The notes under the pieces are model-generated. The model saw only the letters and a list, made by a program, of their open reading frames with translations. It ran no database searches and was not told the DNA's origin. Of a DNA stretch of 64,000 bases, positions 25,691 to 34,235 are shown in pieces. The number at the start of each line of letters is the position of its first letter. Within the stretch, counting starts at the first letter, position 1. The DNA lies in NCBI RefSeq assembly GCF_000377565.1, contig NZ_KB898367.1, forward strand, positions 62,001-126,000. The letters are read 5' to 3'. Origin of the DNA: Rhizobium sp. 2MFCol3.1. GTDB taxonomy: Bacteria > Pseudomonadota > Alphaproteobacteria > Rhizobiales > Rhizobiaceae. The translations under genes were made by a program, and so were the position numbers.

Positions 25691-28321
25691 ATGGCTACCG
25701 AACGTTATAATCCGCGCGATGCCGAGCCTCGCTGGCAGAAAAAATGGAACGAAGCGAAGGTCTTTGAGACCGACAACGCTGATCCGCGCGAGAAATACTA
25801 CGTGCTGGAGATGTTCCCGTATCCGTCCGGCCGCATCCACATGGGCCACGTCCGCAACTATGCGATGGGCGACGTCGTCGCGCGCTACAAGCGCGCCCGC
25901 GGCTTCAACGTGCTGCACCCGATGGGTTGGGACGCTTTCGGCATGCCGGCTGAGAACGCCGCCATGGAGCGCAACGTTCATCCGGCCGCCTGGACCTACC
26001 AGAATATCGCATCGATGAAGTCGCAGCTGAAGGCGATGGGCCTGTCGCTCGACTGGAGCCGCGAATTCGCGACCTGCGATGTCGAATACTACCAGCATCA
26101 GCAGCATATGTTTGTGGACTTCCTGGAAAAGGGTCTCGTCTACCGCAAGCAGTCGAAGGTCAATTGGGACCCGGTCGACAATACCGTTCTCGCCAACGAG
26201 CAGGTTATTGACGGCCGCGGCTGGCGCTCCGGCGCGCTTGTCGAGCAGCGCGAATTGACCCAGTGGTTCTTCAAGATCACCGACTTCAGCCAGGATCTGC
26301 TAGACGCCCTGGATGGTCTCGATCAGTGGCCTGAGAAGGTCCGCTTGATGCAGAAGAACTGGATCGGCCGTTCCGAAGGTATGACGATCCGCTGGGAAAT
26401 CGTCGGCGAAACCGCGCCTGCCGGCGAGACCGAGGTAACGGTATACACGACGCGCCCGGACACATTGTTTGGCGCCTCCTTCCTCGCCATTTCTGCCGAT
26501 CACCCGCTGGCCAAGGACGCTGCGGCCAAGAACGCCGAGATCGATGCCTTCTGCGAAGACGTCCGCCGCGCCGGCACGTCGCTGGCCGCACTTGAGACCG
26601 CCGAAAAGCGGGGCATCGACACGGGCATCCGTGTCCGCCATCCGCTGGACCCTTCCTGGGAGCTCCCTGTTTACATCGCCAATTTCGTGCTGATGGACTA
26701 CGGCACGGGCGCCATTTTCGGCTGCCCGGCAGGCGATCAGCGCGACCTCGACTTCGCCCGCAAATATGGCCTTCCGGTCATACCCGTTGTCATGCCGAGT
26801 GACGGTGATGTCGCGACCTTCGCCGTCGGCGATACCGCCTATGATGGCGACGGCATCATGATCAACTCGCGCTTCCTGGACGGCAAGTCGACGGACGAAG
26901 CCTTCAATATCGTGGCCGATCGTCTGTCGTCCGCGTCTCTGGGCAATGCACCGCAGGGCGAGCGCAAGGTCAACTTCCGTCTGCGTGACTGGGGCATTTC
27001 CCGCCAGCGCTACTGGGGCTGCCCCATCCCTGTCATCCACTGCCAGGATTGCGGTGTCGTGCCGGTGCCGAAGAAGGATCTCCCGGTCAAGCTGCCGGAG
27101 GATGTCACCTTCGATCAGCCGGGCAATCCGCTCGACCGGCACCCGACATGGCGCCACGTCGCCTGCCCGCATTGCGGCAAGGATGCCCGTCGCGAAACCG
27201 ACACGATGGACACCTTCGTCGATTCCAGCTGGTACTTCACGCGCTTCACCGCGCCTTGGGAGAGCAAGCCGACGGATTTCGCGGCCGCGAACCGCTGGCT
27301 GCCCGTCGATCAGTATATCGGCGGCATCGAGCATGCGATCCTGCATCTGCTCTATTCGCGCTTCTTCACCCGCGCCATGCGCGAAACCGGCCATGTCGAT
27401 GTAAAGGAGCCGTTCAAGGGGCTGTTCACGCAGGGCATGGTGGTGCACGAGACCTATAGCCGTGGCTCCGGCATGACCCGCGAGTGGGTCGCACCGGCCG
27501 ATATCAAGATCGAGGAACTGGACGGAAAACGCCGTGCGTTCCTGCTCTCCAGCAACGAAGAGATCGCGATCGGCTCGATCGAGAAGATGTCGAAGTCGAA
27601 GAAGAACGTCGTCGATCCCGATGACATCATTGCCTCCTACGGCGCCGACACGGCACGCTTCTTCGTTCTGTCCGACTCCCCGCCCGAGCGCGATGTGATT
27701 TGGTCGGAAGCAGGCGTCGAAGGCGCACACCGCTTCACCCAGCGCCTGTGGCGCCTCATCTCGGAAGCTGCTGAAGCTCTGAGCGATGTGTCCGCGACTC
27801 CGGCTAAGGATGGGGAGGCCCTTGCCATCTCCCAGCTGGCACACAAGACGCTGAAGGCCGTCCAGAACGATTACGACAAGCTGTGGTTCAACAAGGCCGT
27901 CGCGCGCATCTATGAGCTCGTGAACGCCATTGCCGGCCCGCTGACGACCGTTGCAGCAGGCAAGGCCGATGCTGCCTATCGAGCCGCCGTCCGAGATGCA
28001 GCCGAAATCCTCGTACAGCTCGTGGCACCAATGACACCGCATCTGGCCGAAGAGTGCTGGTCGGTTCTCGGTCACGACACGCTGCTCTCGCAGACAGCTT
28101 GGCCAACATACAATGACGCGCTTGTGGTCGAGAACGACGTTGTTCTGCCCGTTCAGATCAACGGCAAGAAGCGCGCCGAATTGACAATCTCTCGCGACGC
28201 AGATCAAAATACGGTCAGCGATGCCGCACTTGCGTTGGAGGATGTCAAGCGCGTGCTCAGCGGCCAGGCGCCGAAAAAAATTATCGTGGTTCCGCAAAGG
28301 ATTGTGAACATTGTCGTTTAA
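25691..28321 (+). CDS. leuS: Leucyl-tRNA synthetase
   Basis: A class I synthetase of 876 residues. The HIGH-type motif is in PYPSGRIHMGHVRNY (about residues 42-56), the CP1 editing domain lies at about 225-420 with TTRPDTLFGASF, the zinc-like insertion has CQDCG and CPHCGKD cysteine pairs, and the KMSKS motif is in EKMSKSKKNVVDP. An anticodon-binding domain and a C-terminal extension follow. ATG 25691 is the start. It overlaps lptE by 11 bp, so leuS-lptE-holA form an operon. Confidence 0.98.
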   Translation: MATERYNPRDAEPRWQKKWNEAKVFETDNADPREKYYVLEMFPYPSGRIHMGHVRNYAMGDVVARYKRARGFNVLHPMGWDAFGMPAENAAMERNVHPAAWTYQNIASMKSQLKAMGLSLDWSREFATCDVEYYQHQQHMFVDFLEKGLVYRKQSKVNWDPVDNTVLANEQVIDGRGWRSGALVEQRELTQWFFKITDFSQDLLDALDGLDQWPEKVRLMQKNWIGRSEGMTIRWEIVGETAPAGETEVTVYTTRPDTLFGASFLAISADHPLAKDAAAKNAEIDAFCEDVRRAGTSLAALETAEKRGIDTGIRVRHPLDPSWELPVYIANFVLMDYGTGAIFGCPAGDQRDLDFARKYGLPVIPVVMPSDGDVATFAVGDTAYDGDGIMINSRFLDGKSTDEAFNIVADRLSSASLGNAPQGERKVNFRLRDWGISRQRYWGCPIPVIHCQDCGVVPVPKKDLPVKLPEDVTFDQPGNPLDRHPTWRHVACPHCGKDARRETDTMDTFVDSSWYFTRFTAPWESKPTDFAAANRWLPVDQYIGGIEHAILHLLYSRFFTRAMRETGHVDVKEPFKGLFTQGMVVHETYSRGSGMTREWVAPADIKIEELDGKRRAFLLSSNEEIAIGSIEKMSKSKKNVVDPDDIIASYGADTARFFVLSDSPPERDVIWSEAGVEGAHRFTQRLWRLISEAAEALSDVSATPAKDGEALAISQLAHKTLKAVQNDYDKLWFNKAVARIYELVNAIAGPLTTVAAGKADAAYRAAVRDAAEILVQLVAPMTPHLAEECWSVLGHDTLLSQTAWPTYNDALVVENDVVLPVQINGKKRAELTISRDADQNTVSDAALALEDVKRVLSGQAPKKIIVVPQRIVNIVV

Positions 28322-28832
28322 TATCGCTTCCAGGCTAGCTAGCCGCGCGGGGATTGCCGCAGTGCTGGCAACCACGGTTCTTCTCGCCTCGTGCCAGGTT
28401 CGCCCACTCTATTCCGAAACGTCAGGCGTTGCCGGCAAGCTGTCATCGATCGCCTTCTCCGAGGCGAATTCACGCGTAGAGCAGGAAGTTCGCAATCACC
28501 TGATCTTCCTGTCCTCACGCGGCGCCGGCGAGCCGGACAAGGCTGATTACAAGGTCGAGATGAACGCTCGCTCCAGCGTCATCGATACGTTGCTGGTCGC
28601 ATCCTCTGATGAATCACGCGCGGGCCGTACGACCGTCAGCGTCGACTATACGCTGAAGTCGAACAAGGACGGCCACGTGATCCGTGCCGGCCATCAGTCG
28701 GCCACGGCACTTGTCGACTTCCCGGCGCAGGAATTTGCCAAGCAGCGCGCCATTCGCGACTCGGAAAACCGCGCCGCACGCCAGGTGGCCGAATTCGTGG
28801 CCGCCGAGATCGCCGCGGCGCTTGGCCGCTGA
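28311..28832 (+). CDS. lptE: LPS-assembly lipoprotein LptE
   Basis: A 173-residue outer-membrane lipoprotein that plugs the LptD barrel and assists LPS export. The signal peptide ends in the lipobox LASC (Cys28). The mature part has the LptE pattern RPLYSE, then a short beta/alpha domain. TTG 28311 is the start: it is the first codon after an in-frame stop, AAAGGA lies 9 nt upstream, and the next alternative (GTG 28362) would remove most of the signal peptide. It overlaps the leuS stop and is followed closely by holA, an arrangement conserved across many bacteria. Confidence 0.88.
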   Translation: MSFNIASRLASRAGIAAVLATTVLLASCQVRPLYSETSGVAGKLSSIAFSEANSRVEQEVRNHLIFLSSRGAGEPDKADYKVEMNARSSVIDTLLVASSDESRAGRTTVSVDYTLKSNKDGHVIRAGHQSATALVDFPAQEFAKQRAIRDSENRAARQVAEFVAAEIAAALGR

Positions 28833-28843
28833 GGAGCGGCTAA

Positions 28844-29878
28844 GTGGCGGAGATAAAGTCGCATGAGTTCGAGGGATTTCTGGAGAAATCCGCCCGCCAC
28901 TACCAGCTTTTCGTCATCTATGGCCCCGATCGCGGGCTGGTGTCTGAGCGCGCCAGCCTACTCGCCGGCAAGACCGGCGTAGATCTAACCGACCCGTTTT
29001 CCTTGATCAAACTTGATATTGGCGACCTCCAGAAAGACCAAGGACGTCTACTGGACGAGGCAGGCGCGATCGGCCTATTCGGCGGCCAGAAGCTGATCTG
29101 GATCCGTGGCGCCGCAAACGAAAAGTACCTCGTTGACGCCCTGCAAGTCCTGGCGCAGAAGCCTCCCGAAGCAACCTCCATCATCATCGAGGCTGGCGAT
29201 CTCAAGAAGGGATCGCTTCTGCGCAAGACTAGCGAAGCCGCTCGCAGCGTCGCGACCATTCCATGCTACGCCGACGATGCGCGTGCGCTCAATAGCCTGA
29301 TAGACGCCGAACTCGCGGGCGCGAGCCTTCGTATCACAAGCGGAGCACGCCAGGCGTTGCTGGAGTTGATAGGCGGCGACCGAATAGCTTCGCGCAATGA
29401 GGTCAGAAAGCTAGCGCTTTACTGCCTCAATCTTGAGGTTATCGAGGAACATCACGTCACGGAGATCATCGGTGACGCCAGCGCGATTTCCGTCGACGAT
29501 GCCGTCGATGCCATCCTGACCGGAAATTCGGGAAACTTCCTGCATGCCATGCAGAAGATCACGGCGTCAAAGACGTCCGTCTTCCTGGTCATACAGGCAT
29601 GCCTGCGGCAGTTTCAGTTGATGGATGCCATGCGTGCCGAGATGGACGAGAAGCGCACGCCCGCGTCCCAGGTCATGCAGACGCTTGGGCGCCATCTTCA
29701 TTTCAAGCGGAAGCCGATCATCGAGCAGGCCTTGCGAACATGGTCGGCCGATGCGCTGGCCCGTGAAACGAGCCGTCTGCAGGCGGCCATCCTGCAGACC
29801 AGGCGTCGCGCCTCTCTGGAGGACACGATCGCCATGCAGACACTTCTATCGACCACGCTTCAGTCCGGCAGAAAATAA
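28844..29878 (+). CDS. holA: DNA polymerase III delta subunit
   Basis: A 344-residue clamp-loader subunit that opens the beta sliding clamp. The N-terminal region FVIYGPDRGLVSERA resembles the AAA+ domain without a functional Walker A; the lid and collar helices follow (NEVRKLALYC, ISVDDAVDAIL). GTG 28844 is the start, with GAGGAG 7 nt upstream overlapping the lptE stop. It converges on parB with a 7-bp gap and no visible terminator between them. Confidence 0.92.
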   Translation: MAEIKSHEFEGFLEKSARHYQLFVIYGPDRGLVSERASLLAGKTGVDLTDPFSLIKLDIGDLQKDQGRLLDEAGAIGLFGGQKLIWIRGAANEKYLVDALQVLAQKPPEATSIIIEAGDLKKGSLLRKTSEAARSVATIPCYADDARALNSLIDAELAGASLRITSGARQALLELIGGDRIASRNEVRKLALYCLNLEVIEEHHVTEIIGDASAISVDDAVDAILTGNSGNFLHAMQKITASKTSVFLVIQACLRQFQLMDAMRAEMDEKRTPASQVMQTLGRHLHFKRKPIIEQALRTWSADALARETSRLQAAILQTRRRASLEDTIAMQTLLSTTLQSGRK

Positions 29879-29885
29879 AGCCGGA

Positions 29886-30770
29886 TCAGCGCCGCTCCAG
29901 AAGCCGGCAGATTTCTTCCAATTGATCCAATGACTTATAAGAAATCCGGATCTGTCCGCCATTCGCCTTGTGATTGATGACGACGTCCAATCCGAGTGTA
30001 TCGGAAAGGGTACGCTCAAGCGCGATTGTATCGGAATCCTTCTGGTCACGCGGATTGACCGCTGGCTTCGGCTCCGACTGCGCCTTGATATCGTTCTGCG
30101 CAAGCCGCTCGGCATCGCGCACAGACATACCCTTGGAAACAATCGTGCGCGCTAGGACGGTCGGGTCAGACGTCGACACGAGCGCGCGCGCGTGGCCCGC
30201 AGATAGGCTGCCGGCCGCAAGCAGATCCCGAACGGGCTCCGGCAACTTCAGAAGTCGCAGTGAATTGGCGACATGGCTGCGGCTCTTGCCGATGATCTCG
30301 CCGAGATCGTTCTGCGTATAGCCGTAATCCGCAATCAGCTGCTCGTAACCGAGCGCTTCTTCCAGCGCATTGAGATCCGATCGTTGAACGTTTTCAACGA
30401 TCGCGATCTCGAGTGCGGTCTTGTCATCGACATCGCGAACGATGACAGGAATCTCGACCAAGCCCGCCAACTGTGCGGCGCGCCAACGTCTTTCGCCGGC
30501 TATGATTTCATATTGGCTCGTCGAAAGTGTGCGCACGACAACCGGCTGAACGATGCCATGCTGGCGGATCGAGCTTGCGAGATCATGAAGCTCGCCATCA
30601 TCGAAGAAGCGGCGCGGGTTGCGTGGGTTGCGCGTGATGAACTCGATAGGCACCAAACGATCGGCGCTGACCGCGCGCTGACTTGCGTCGACGGGCGCCG
30701 GCTGATCCATTTCGCCAATCAGCGCCGCGAGGCCGCGCCCCAGTCTTCTCTTCGAGACATCATCGTTCAT
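29886..30770 (-). CDS. parB: Chromosome-partitioning protein ParB
   Basis: A CTP-dependent DNA clamp that loads at parS. The 294-residue protein has an N-terminal ParA-interacting segment (KRRLGRGLAALIGE), the CTPase/ParB domain with box motifs NPRNPRRFF and GERRWRAAQLAG, a helix-turn-helix DNA-binding domain (YTQNDLGEIIGKSRSHVAN), and a C-terminal dimerisation domain. ATG 30770 is preferred (GGTGAG about 7 nt upstream); GTG codons at 30785 and 30782 are also in frame. It follows parA with a 31-bp gap. parS-like sites are present nearby. Confidence 0.96.
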   Translation of the reverse strand: MNDDVSKRRLGRGLAALIGEMDQPAPVDASQRAVSADRLVPIEFITRNPRNPRRFFDDGELHDLASSIRQHGIVQPVVVRTLSTSQYEIIAGERRWRAAQLAGLVEIPVIVRDVDDKTALEIAIVENVQRSDLNALEEALGYEQLIADYGYTQNDLGEIIGKSRSHVANSLRLLKLPEPVRDLLAAGSLSAGHARALVSTSDPTVLARTIVSKGMSVRDAERLAQNDIKAQSEPKPAVNPRDQKDSDTIALERTLSDTLGLDVVINHKANGGQIRISYKSLDQLEEICRLLERR

Positions 30771-30801
30771 ATCGGTACTCACCACTTATTCAAGAGCTTG
30801 T

Positions 30802-31596
30802 TCAGGCAGCCAAACGCTGGCGTTCACGCTGAATGACTTCGGAAGCCAACTGCAGATAGGCCTGGCTTCCAGCACATTTGAGGTCGTAGAGAATGGCAGG
30901 CTTGCCGTAGGATGGCGCCTCGGACACCCGCACGTTGCGCGGAATTAACGTATGGTAAACCTTTTCGCCGAGATGGGTGCGCACATCGTTCACGACCTGC
31001 TGCGCAAGATTGTTTCTCGAATCGAACATCGTCAGCACGATACCCTGGATATCGAGCTGCGGGTTCACGCTCCTGCGAACCTGGTCAACGGTCTCCAGCA
31101 ACTGGCTCAACCCCTCAAGCGCGAAGAACTCGCACTGCAAGGGAACCAGCACCGAATGCGCGGCCGCCATTGCATTCATCGTCAGCAGATTGAAGGACGG
31201 TGGGCAATCGACGAGGATATAGGAAAACTGAAACGCATCGCGCTCGGCAAGCGCCTTCTTCAGCTTGAAGACACGATCGCTCTGCTGCGCGATCTCCATC
31301 TCGATTCCCAGCAAATCCATGGTGGAGGGAACGATAAAGAGGTTCGGCACAGCCGTCTCTTGTACCACCTCAAGAATACCGTGGTCACCGATCAGAAGAT
31401 CGTAGGAAGACCGGCTGCGGTTCTTGCGATCGATACCCAAGCCGGTGCTTGCGTTGCCCTGGGGATCAAGATCCACGATAAGAACGCGCTCGCCAATCGC
31501 CGCTAGCGCGGTTGCCAGATTGATAGCCGTCGTCGTCTTGCCGACACCACCCTTCTGATTTGCGATCGTGATAATCCGATTCCGTCCAGCAACCAT
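30802..31596 (-). CDS. parA: Chromosome-partitioning ATPase ParA
   Basis: A 264-residue deviant Walker-A ATPase (Soj/ParA) whose DNA-bound gradient pulls ParB-parS complexes apart. Visible motifs are KGGVGKTTTAIN at residues 15-26, the switch regions VDLDPQGNASTGLG and LVDCPPSFNLLT. ATG 31596 gives the family N-terminus MVAGRNRIITIANQKGG and leaves a 19-bp gap after rsmG; the frame upstream to 31674 would overlap rsmG and is rejected. Confidence 0.97.
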   Translation of the reverse strand: MVAGRNRIITIANQKGGVGKTTTAINLATALAAIGERVLIVDLDPQGNASTGLGIDRKNRSRSSYDLLIGDHGILEVVQETAVPNLFIVPSTMDLLGIEMEIAQQSDRVFKLKKALAERDAFQFSYILVDCPPSFNLLTMNAMAAAHSVLVPLQCEFFALEGLSQLLETVDQVRRSVNPQLDIQGIVLTMFDSRNNLAQQVVNDVRTHLGEKVYHTLIPRNVRVSEAPSYGKPAILYDLKCAGSQAYLQLASEVIQRERQRLAA

Positions 31597-31615
31597 TGTC
31601 GCAACGCCCGATTTG

Positions 31616-32233
31616 TTAGACCAAATGCCGTAAATTGGAAATTTCGAGAACGACTGAATCCATCTCGACGGCACTCTTGTGTTCTACCAGATCAAATGCC
31701 CAGCGACCATGTGCATTTGCCACTTCTGATCGGTAATCCCGGCCTTTATGGAAATACGCGCGGATTTTCTCGTTACGGATCGCGAATGGATCGACAAACT
31801 CCAGAAGCTTATCCAGGTCCGCAAGCGCCCTCGCGGACACGAAATCGCAGGTTGGCAGGTCCGCGACCGCATCCTCGATCCTCACCGGATGCACGGAGCC
31901 GCGGGCGCCCGTTTCCCTCAGCGCCGTGCGTAAGAAGGCAGCCTTCTTGTTGTTGCTCTCAATCAGATGCACCCAGCCGTCATTGAGCTCCGCGAGGAAG
32001 ATCGCCGTCACCACACCGGGAAAACCGCCACCACTACCGAGATCCACCCAGTTGCCCGCGCGCGGCTGAAGCTGGAAGATCTGAGCGCTATCAGCAATGT
32101 GCCTTTCCCACGCGTCCTTGAGAGTGGAGGGAGCGGAGAGGTTGATAGCCTTGCTCCATTTCTGAAATAGACCCACAAAATGCTCAAGTCGTTCCTGTGT
32201 TTCACGTGAAACACGCCGGCCGTTCAATTCCAT
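31616..32233 (-). CDS. rsmG: 16S rRNA (guanine-527-N7) methyltransferase
   Basis: A 205-residue GidB/RsmG enzyme. The SAM-binding motif VDLGSGGGFPGVV is near residues 63-75, with LNLSAPSTL-type N-terminal residues (here INLSAPSTL) and FVSARALADL. ATG 32233 is chosen (GAGAG 7 nt upstream); the GTG at 32284 would overlap mnmG. Codons 8-12 (VSRET) are spelled by a perfect parS sequence at 32198-32213. It lies in the mnmE-mnmG-rsmG-parA-parB gene string. Confidence 0.95.
   Translation of the reverse strand: MELNGRRVSRETQERLEHFVGLFQKWSKAINLSAPSTLKDAWERHIADSAQIFQLQPRAGNWVDLGSGGGFPGVVTAIFLAELNDGWVHLIESNNKKAAFLRTALRETGARGSVHPVRIEDAVADLPTCDFVSARALADLDKLLEFVDPFAIRNEKIRAYFHKGRDYRSEVANAHGRWAFDLVEHKSAVEMDSVVLEISNLRHLV
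32198..32213. other. parS: parS site, perfect 16/16, within rsmG coding sequence
   Basis: TGTTTCACGTGAAACA is an exact match to the bacterial parS consensus and a complete palindrome. It encodes part of RVSRETQ near the RsmG N-terminus. It lies about 0.6 kb from the parA start and about 6.5 kb from the putative oriC. Confidence 0.9.
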
Positions 32234-32264
32234 ATGAGGACTCTCAAATAGTGTAGATTGCAGT

Positions 32265-34127
32265 CTATGCCGCGACGTCGCCACGTCGCAAGTGCACGAG
32301 CAAGAGTGAAATCGCCGCCGGCGTCATCCCATCAAGTCGCGAAGCCTGCGCGACGTCATAGGGGCGAGCCTTCGCCAACTTCTGCTTAAGCTCGTTGGAT
32401 AGCCCGGACAAGCGATCAAAGTCAAAATCAGCAGGGATAAGCCGCTCTTCATCCCGCTTGATATGGGCCACGTCAGCCTGCTGCCGGTCCATATAGACCG
32501 CATAGTTAGCCTCGATCTCAAGCGCAGCACCCGCCTTGGAATCGATCGCATCCAACTCCGGCCACACGGCCCGAAGTGTCTCAAGATCGAAATCAGGGAA
32601 CGCCAGCAACTCATAAGCCGTCCGGCGCTGGCCATCGAGGTTGAGCTTAAGCCCAAATCGACGCGCCTCGGTTGGTGTGACCGAAAGGGAGGTCAAAAGT
32701 GCCCGGCCTGTTTCGATCGCCGACGCATACTGCTCAAACCGATCAGAGCGGGCGCGAGACGAAATCCCCAGCGAGATCGCAAGCGGGGTCAGGCGAACAT
32801 CCGCATTGTCTGCGCGGAGCGAAAGACGGTACTCAGCTCTCGATGTAAACATACGGTACGGTTCGGCCACGCCGCGCGACGTCAGATCATCGATCATAAC
32901 GCCAATGTAAGAATCGGTACGGCTGAAACGCACGGCGTCTTGCTGACCAGCCAGACGCGCGGCATTGAGACCGGCAACCAAACCCTGGGCTGCCGCTTCT
33001 TCATATCCCGTTGTGCCATTAATCTGACCAGCAAGGAACAAACCAGGCTGCTTCTTGACTTCTAACGAAGGCTTGAGCTCTCGCGGATCGACGTGGTCGT
33101 ATTCAATCGCATAGCCCGGCTGCAAAATTGTGACTTGCTCCAAGCCGGGTATCGTACGAATGAAGGCGTCTTGAACCTCGGCTGGAAGTGATGTCGATAT
33201 CCCGTTGGGATAGACGGTGTCATCATCAAGACCTTCAGGCTCCAGAAACACCTGGTGGCCATCTCGCTCGCCAAACTTAACGAGCTTGTCCTCGATGGAA
33301 GGGCAGTAACGCGGACCGACGCCTTCAATCTGACCGGAATACATTGCCGAACGCTTGAGGTTATCGACGATGATGCGATGTGTCGCTTCCGTCGTACGCG
33401 TAACGCCGCAGTCGATTTGCGGGTTCGCGATGTGATCGGTCATGAATGAGAAGGGGACAGCATCGTCATCGGCCCCCTGTCGGCCAACGCCCGCCCAGTC
33501 GATGGTTCTTCCGTCCAGTCGGGCGGGGGTACCGGTCTTCAAGCGACCGAGCTGTAAACCCATGCCCAACAAGGTCTTCGACAGGCCCATCGACGGTTCT
33601 TCTCCGACGCGGCCAGCCGGAATCTTCTTGTCGCCAATATGGATTAGGCCACGCAGGAACGTTCCAGTCGTCAGGACCACCGCGCCGGCATCCAGAATCC
33701 GGCTATCTTTCATAATGACGCCAGAGACGCGTCCATCCTTAATGGACAGATCGAAGGCATCACCCTCGATAATCGTCAGGTTGGGGATCGAAGATATCTC
33801 GGCATGCATCGCCTGGCGATAGAGCTTGCGATCTGCCTGCGTGCGGGGGCCGCGCACGGCCGGACCCTTCTTGCGATTGAGCATACGAAACTGGATGCCG
33901 CCGGCATCAGCCACGCGACCCATCAGTCCGTCCAACGCATCGATCTCGCGGACCAGATGACCCTTCCCGAGGCCACCGATGGCAGGATTGCACGACATGA
34001 CGCCGATCGTATCGCGCTTGTGGGTCACGAGCGCGGTCTTGGCGCCAGTGCGTGCGGCCGCGGAAGCGGCTTCACATCCAGCGTGCCCGCCACCAATGAC
34101 GATGACATCGAACCGTGAGGTATTCAT
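32265..34127 (-). CDS. mnmG: tRNA uridine-34 5-carboxymethylaminomethyl modification enzyme, FAD subunit
   Basis: Works with MnmE to install the cmnm5 group on wobble U34 of certain tRNAs. The 620-residue length is standard. It has the N-terminal FAD-binding motif IGGGHAGCEAA (about residues 11-21), the redox/active-site region MSCNPAIGGLGKGHLV with Cys, the insertion NAD(P)H-binding region, and the C-terminal helical GidA-associated domain ending in LLVHLRRG. It starts at ATG 34127. The upstream 105-bp gap to mnmE contains two parS-like sites. Confidence 0.97.
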   Translation of the reverse strand: MNTSRFDVIVIGGGHAGCEAASAAARTGAKTALVTHKRDTIGVMSCNPAIGGLGKGHLVREIDALDGLMGRVADAGGIQFRMLNRKKGPAVRGPRTQADRKLYRQAMHAEISSIPNLTIIEGDAFDLSIKDGRVSGVIMKDSRILDAGAVVLTTGTFLRGLIHIGDKKIPAGRVGEEPSMGLSKTLLGMGLQLGRLKTGTPARLDGRTIDWAGVGRQGADDDAVPFSFMTDHIANPQIDCGVTRTTEATHRIIVDNLKRSAMYSGQIEGVGPRYCPSIEDKLVKFGERDGHQVFLEPEGLDDDTVYPNGISTSLPAEVQDAFIRTIPGLEQVTILQPGYAIEYDHVDPRELKPSLEVKKQPGLFLAGQINGTTGYEEAAAQGLVAGLNAARLAGQQDAVRFSRTDSYIGVMIDDLTSRGVAEPYRMFTSRAEYRLSLRADNADVRLTPLAISLGISSRARSDRFEQYASAIETGRALLTSLSVTPTEARRFGLKLNLDGQRRTAYELLAFPDFDLETLRAVWPELDAIDSKAGAALEIEANYAVYMDRQQADVAHIKRDEERLIPADFDFDRLSGLSNELKQKLAKARPYDVAQASRLDGMTPAAISLLLVHLRRGDVAA

Positions 34128-34181
34128 AACAATGCTCCTGAGATCGCTCGGTGATGCGGCAAGCCGCCCCGCGAGTCAAGA

Positions 34182-34197
34182 CGTTTCACGTGAAACC
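34182..34197. other. parS: parS site, 14-bp palindrome core
   Basis: GTTTCACGTGAAAC (34183-34196) is a perfect 14-bp palindrome; only the outermost bases differ from the 16-bp consensus (C and C instead of T and A). It lies in the mnmG-mnmE intergenic region, 22 bp from the next parS-like site. Confidence 0.8.
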
Positions 34198-34219
34198 ACG
34201 CTTTTCAGCGTCGTCGTAG

Positions 34220-34235
34220 TGTTTCACGTGAATCA
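34220..34235. other. parS: parS-like site (15/16) at the mnmE stop codon
   Basis: TGTTTCACGTGAATCA differs from consensus at position 14 only. It overlaps the mnmE stop codon (34233-34235, minus strand). Together with the site at 34182 it forms a pair in one 105-bp gap. Confidence 0.7.

Noticed and set aside
26300..28375. 691-codon open frame antisense to leuS
   Set aside because: It lies entirely within leuS on the other strand, with composition typical of an antisense shadow and no family similarity.
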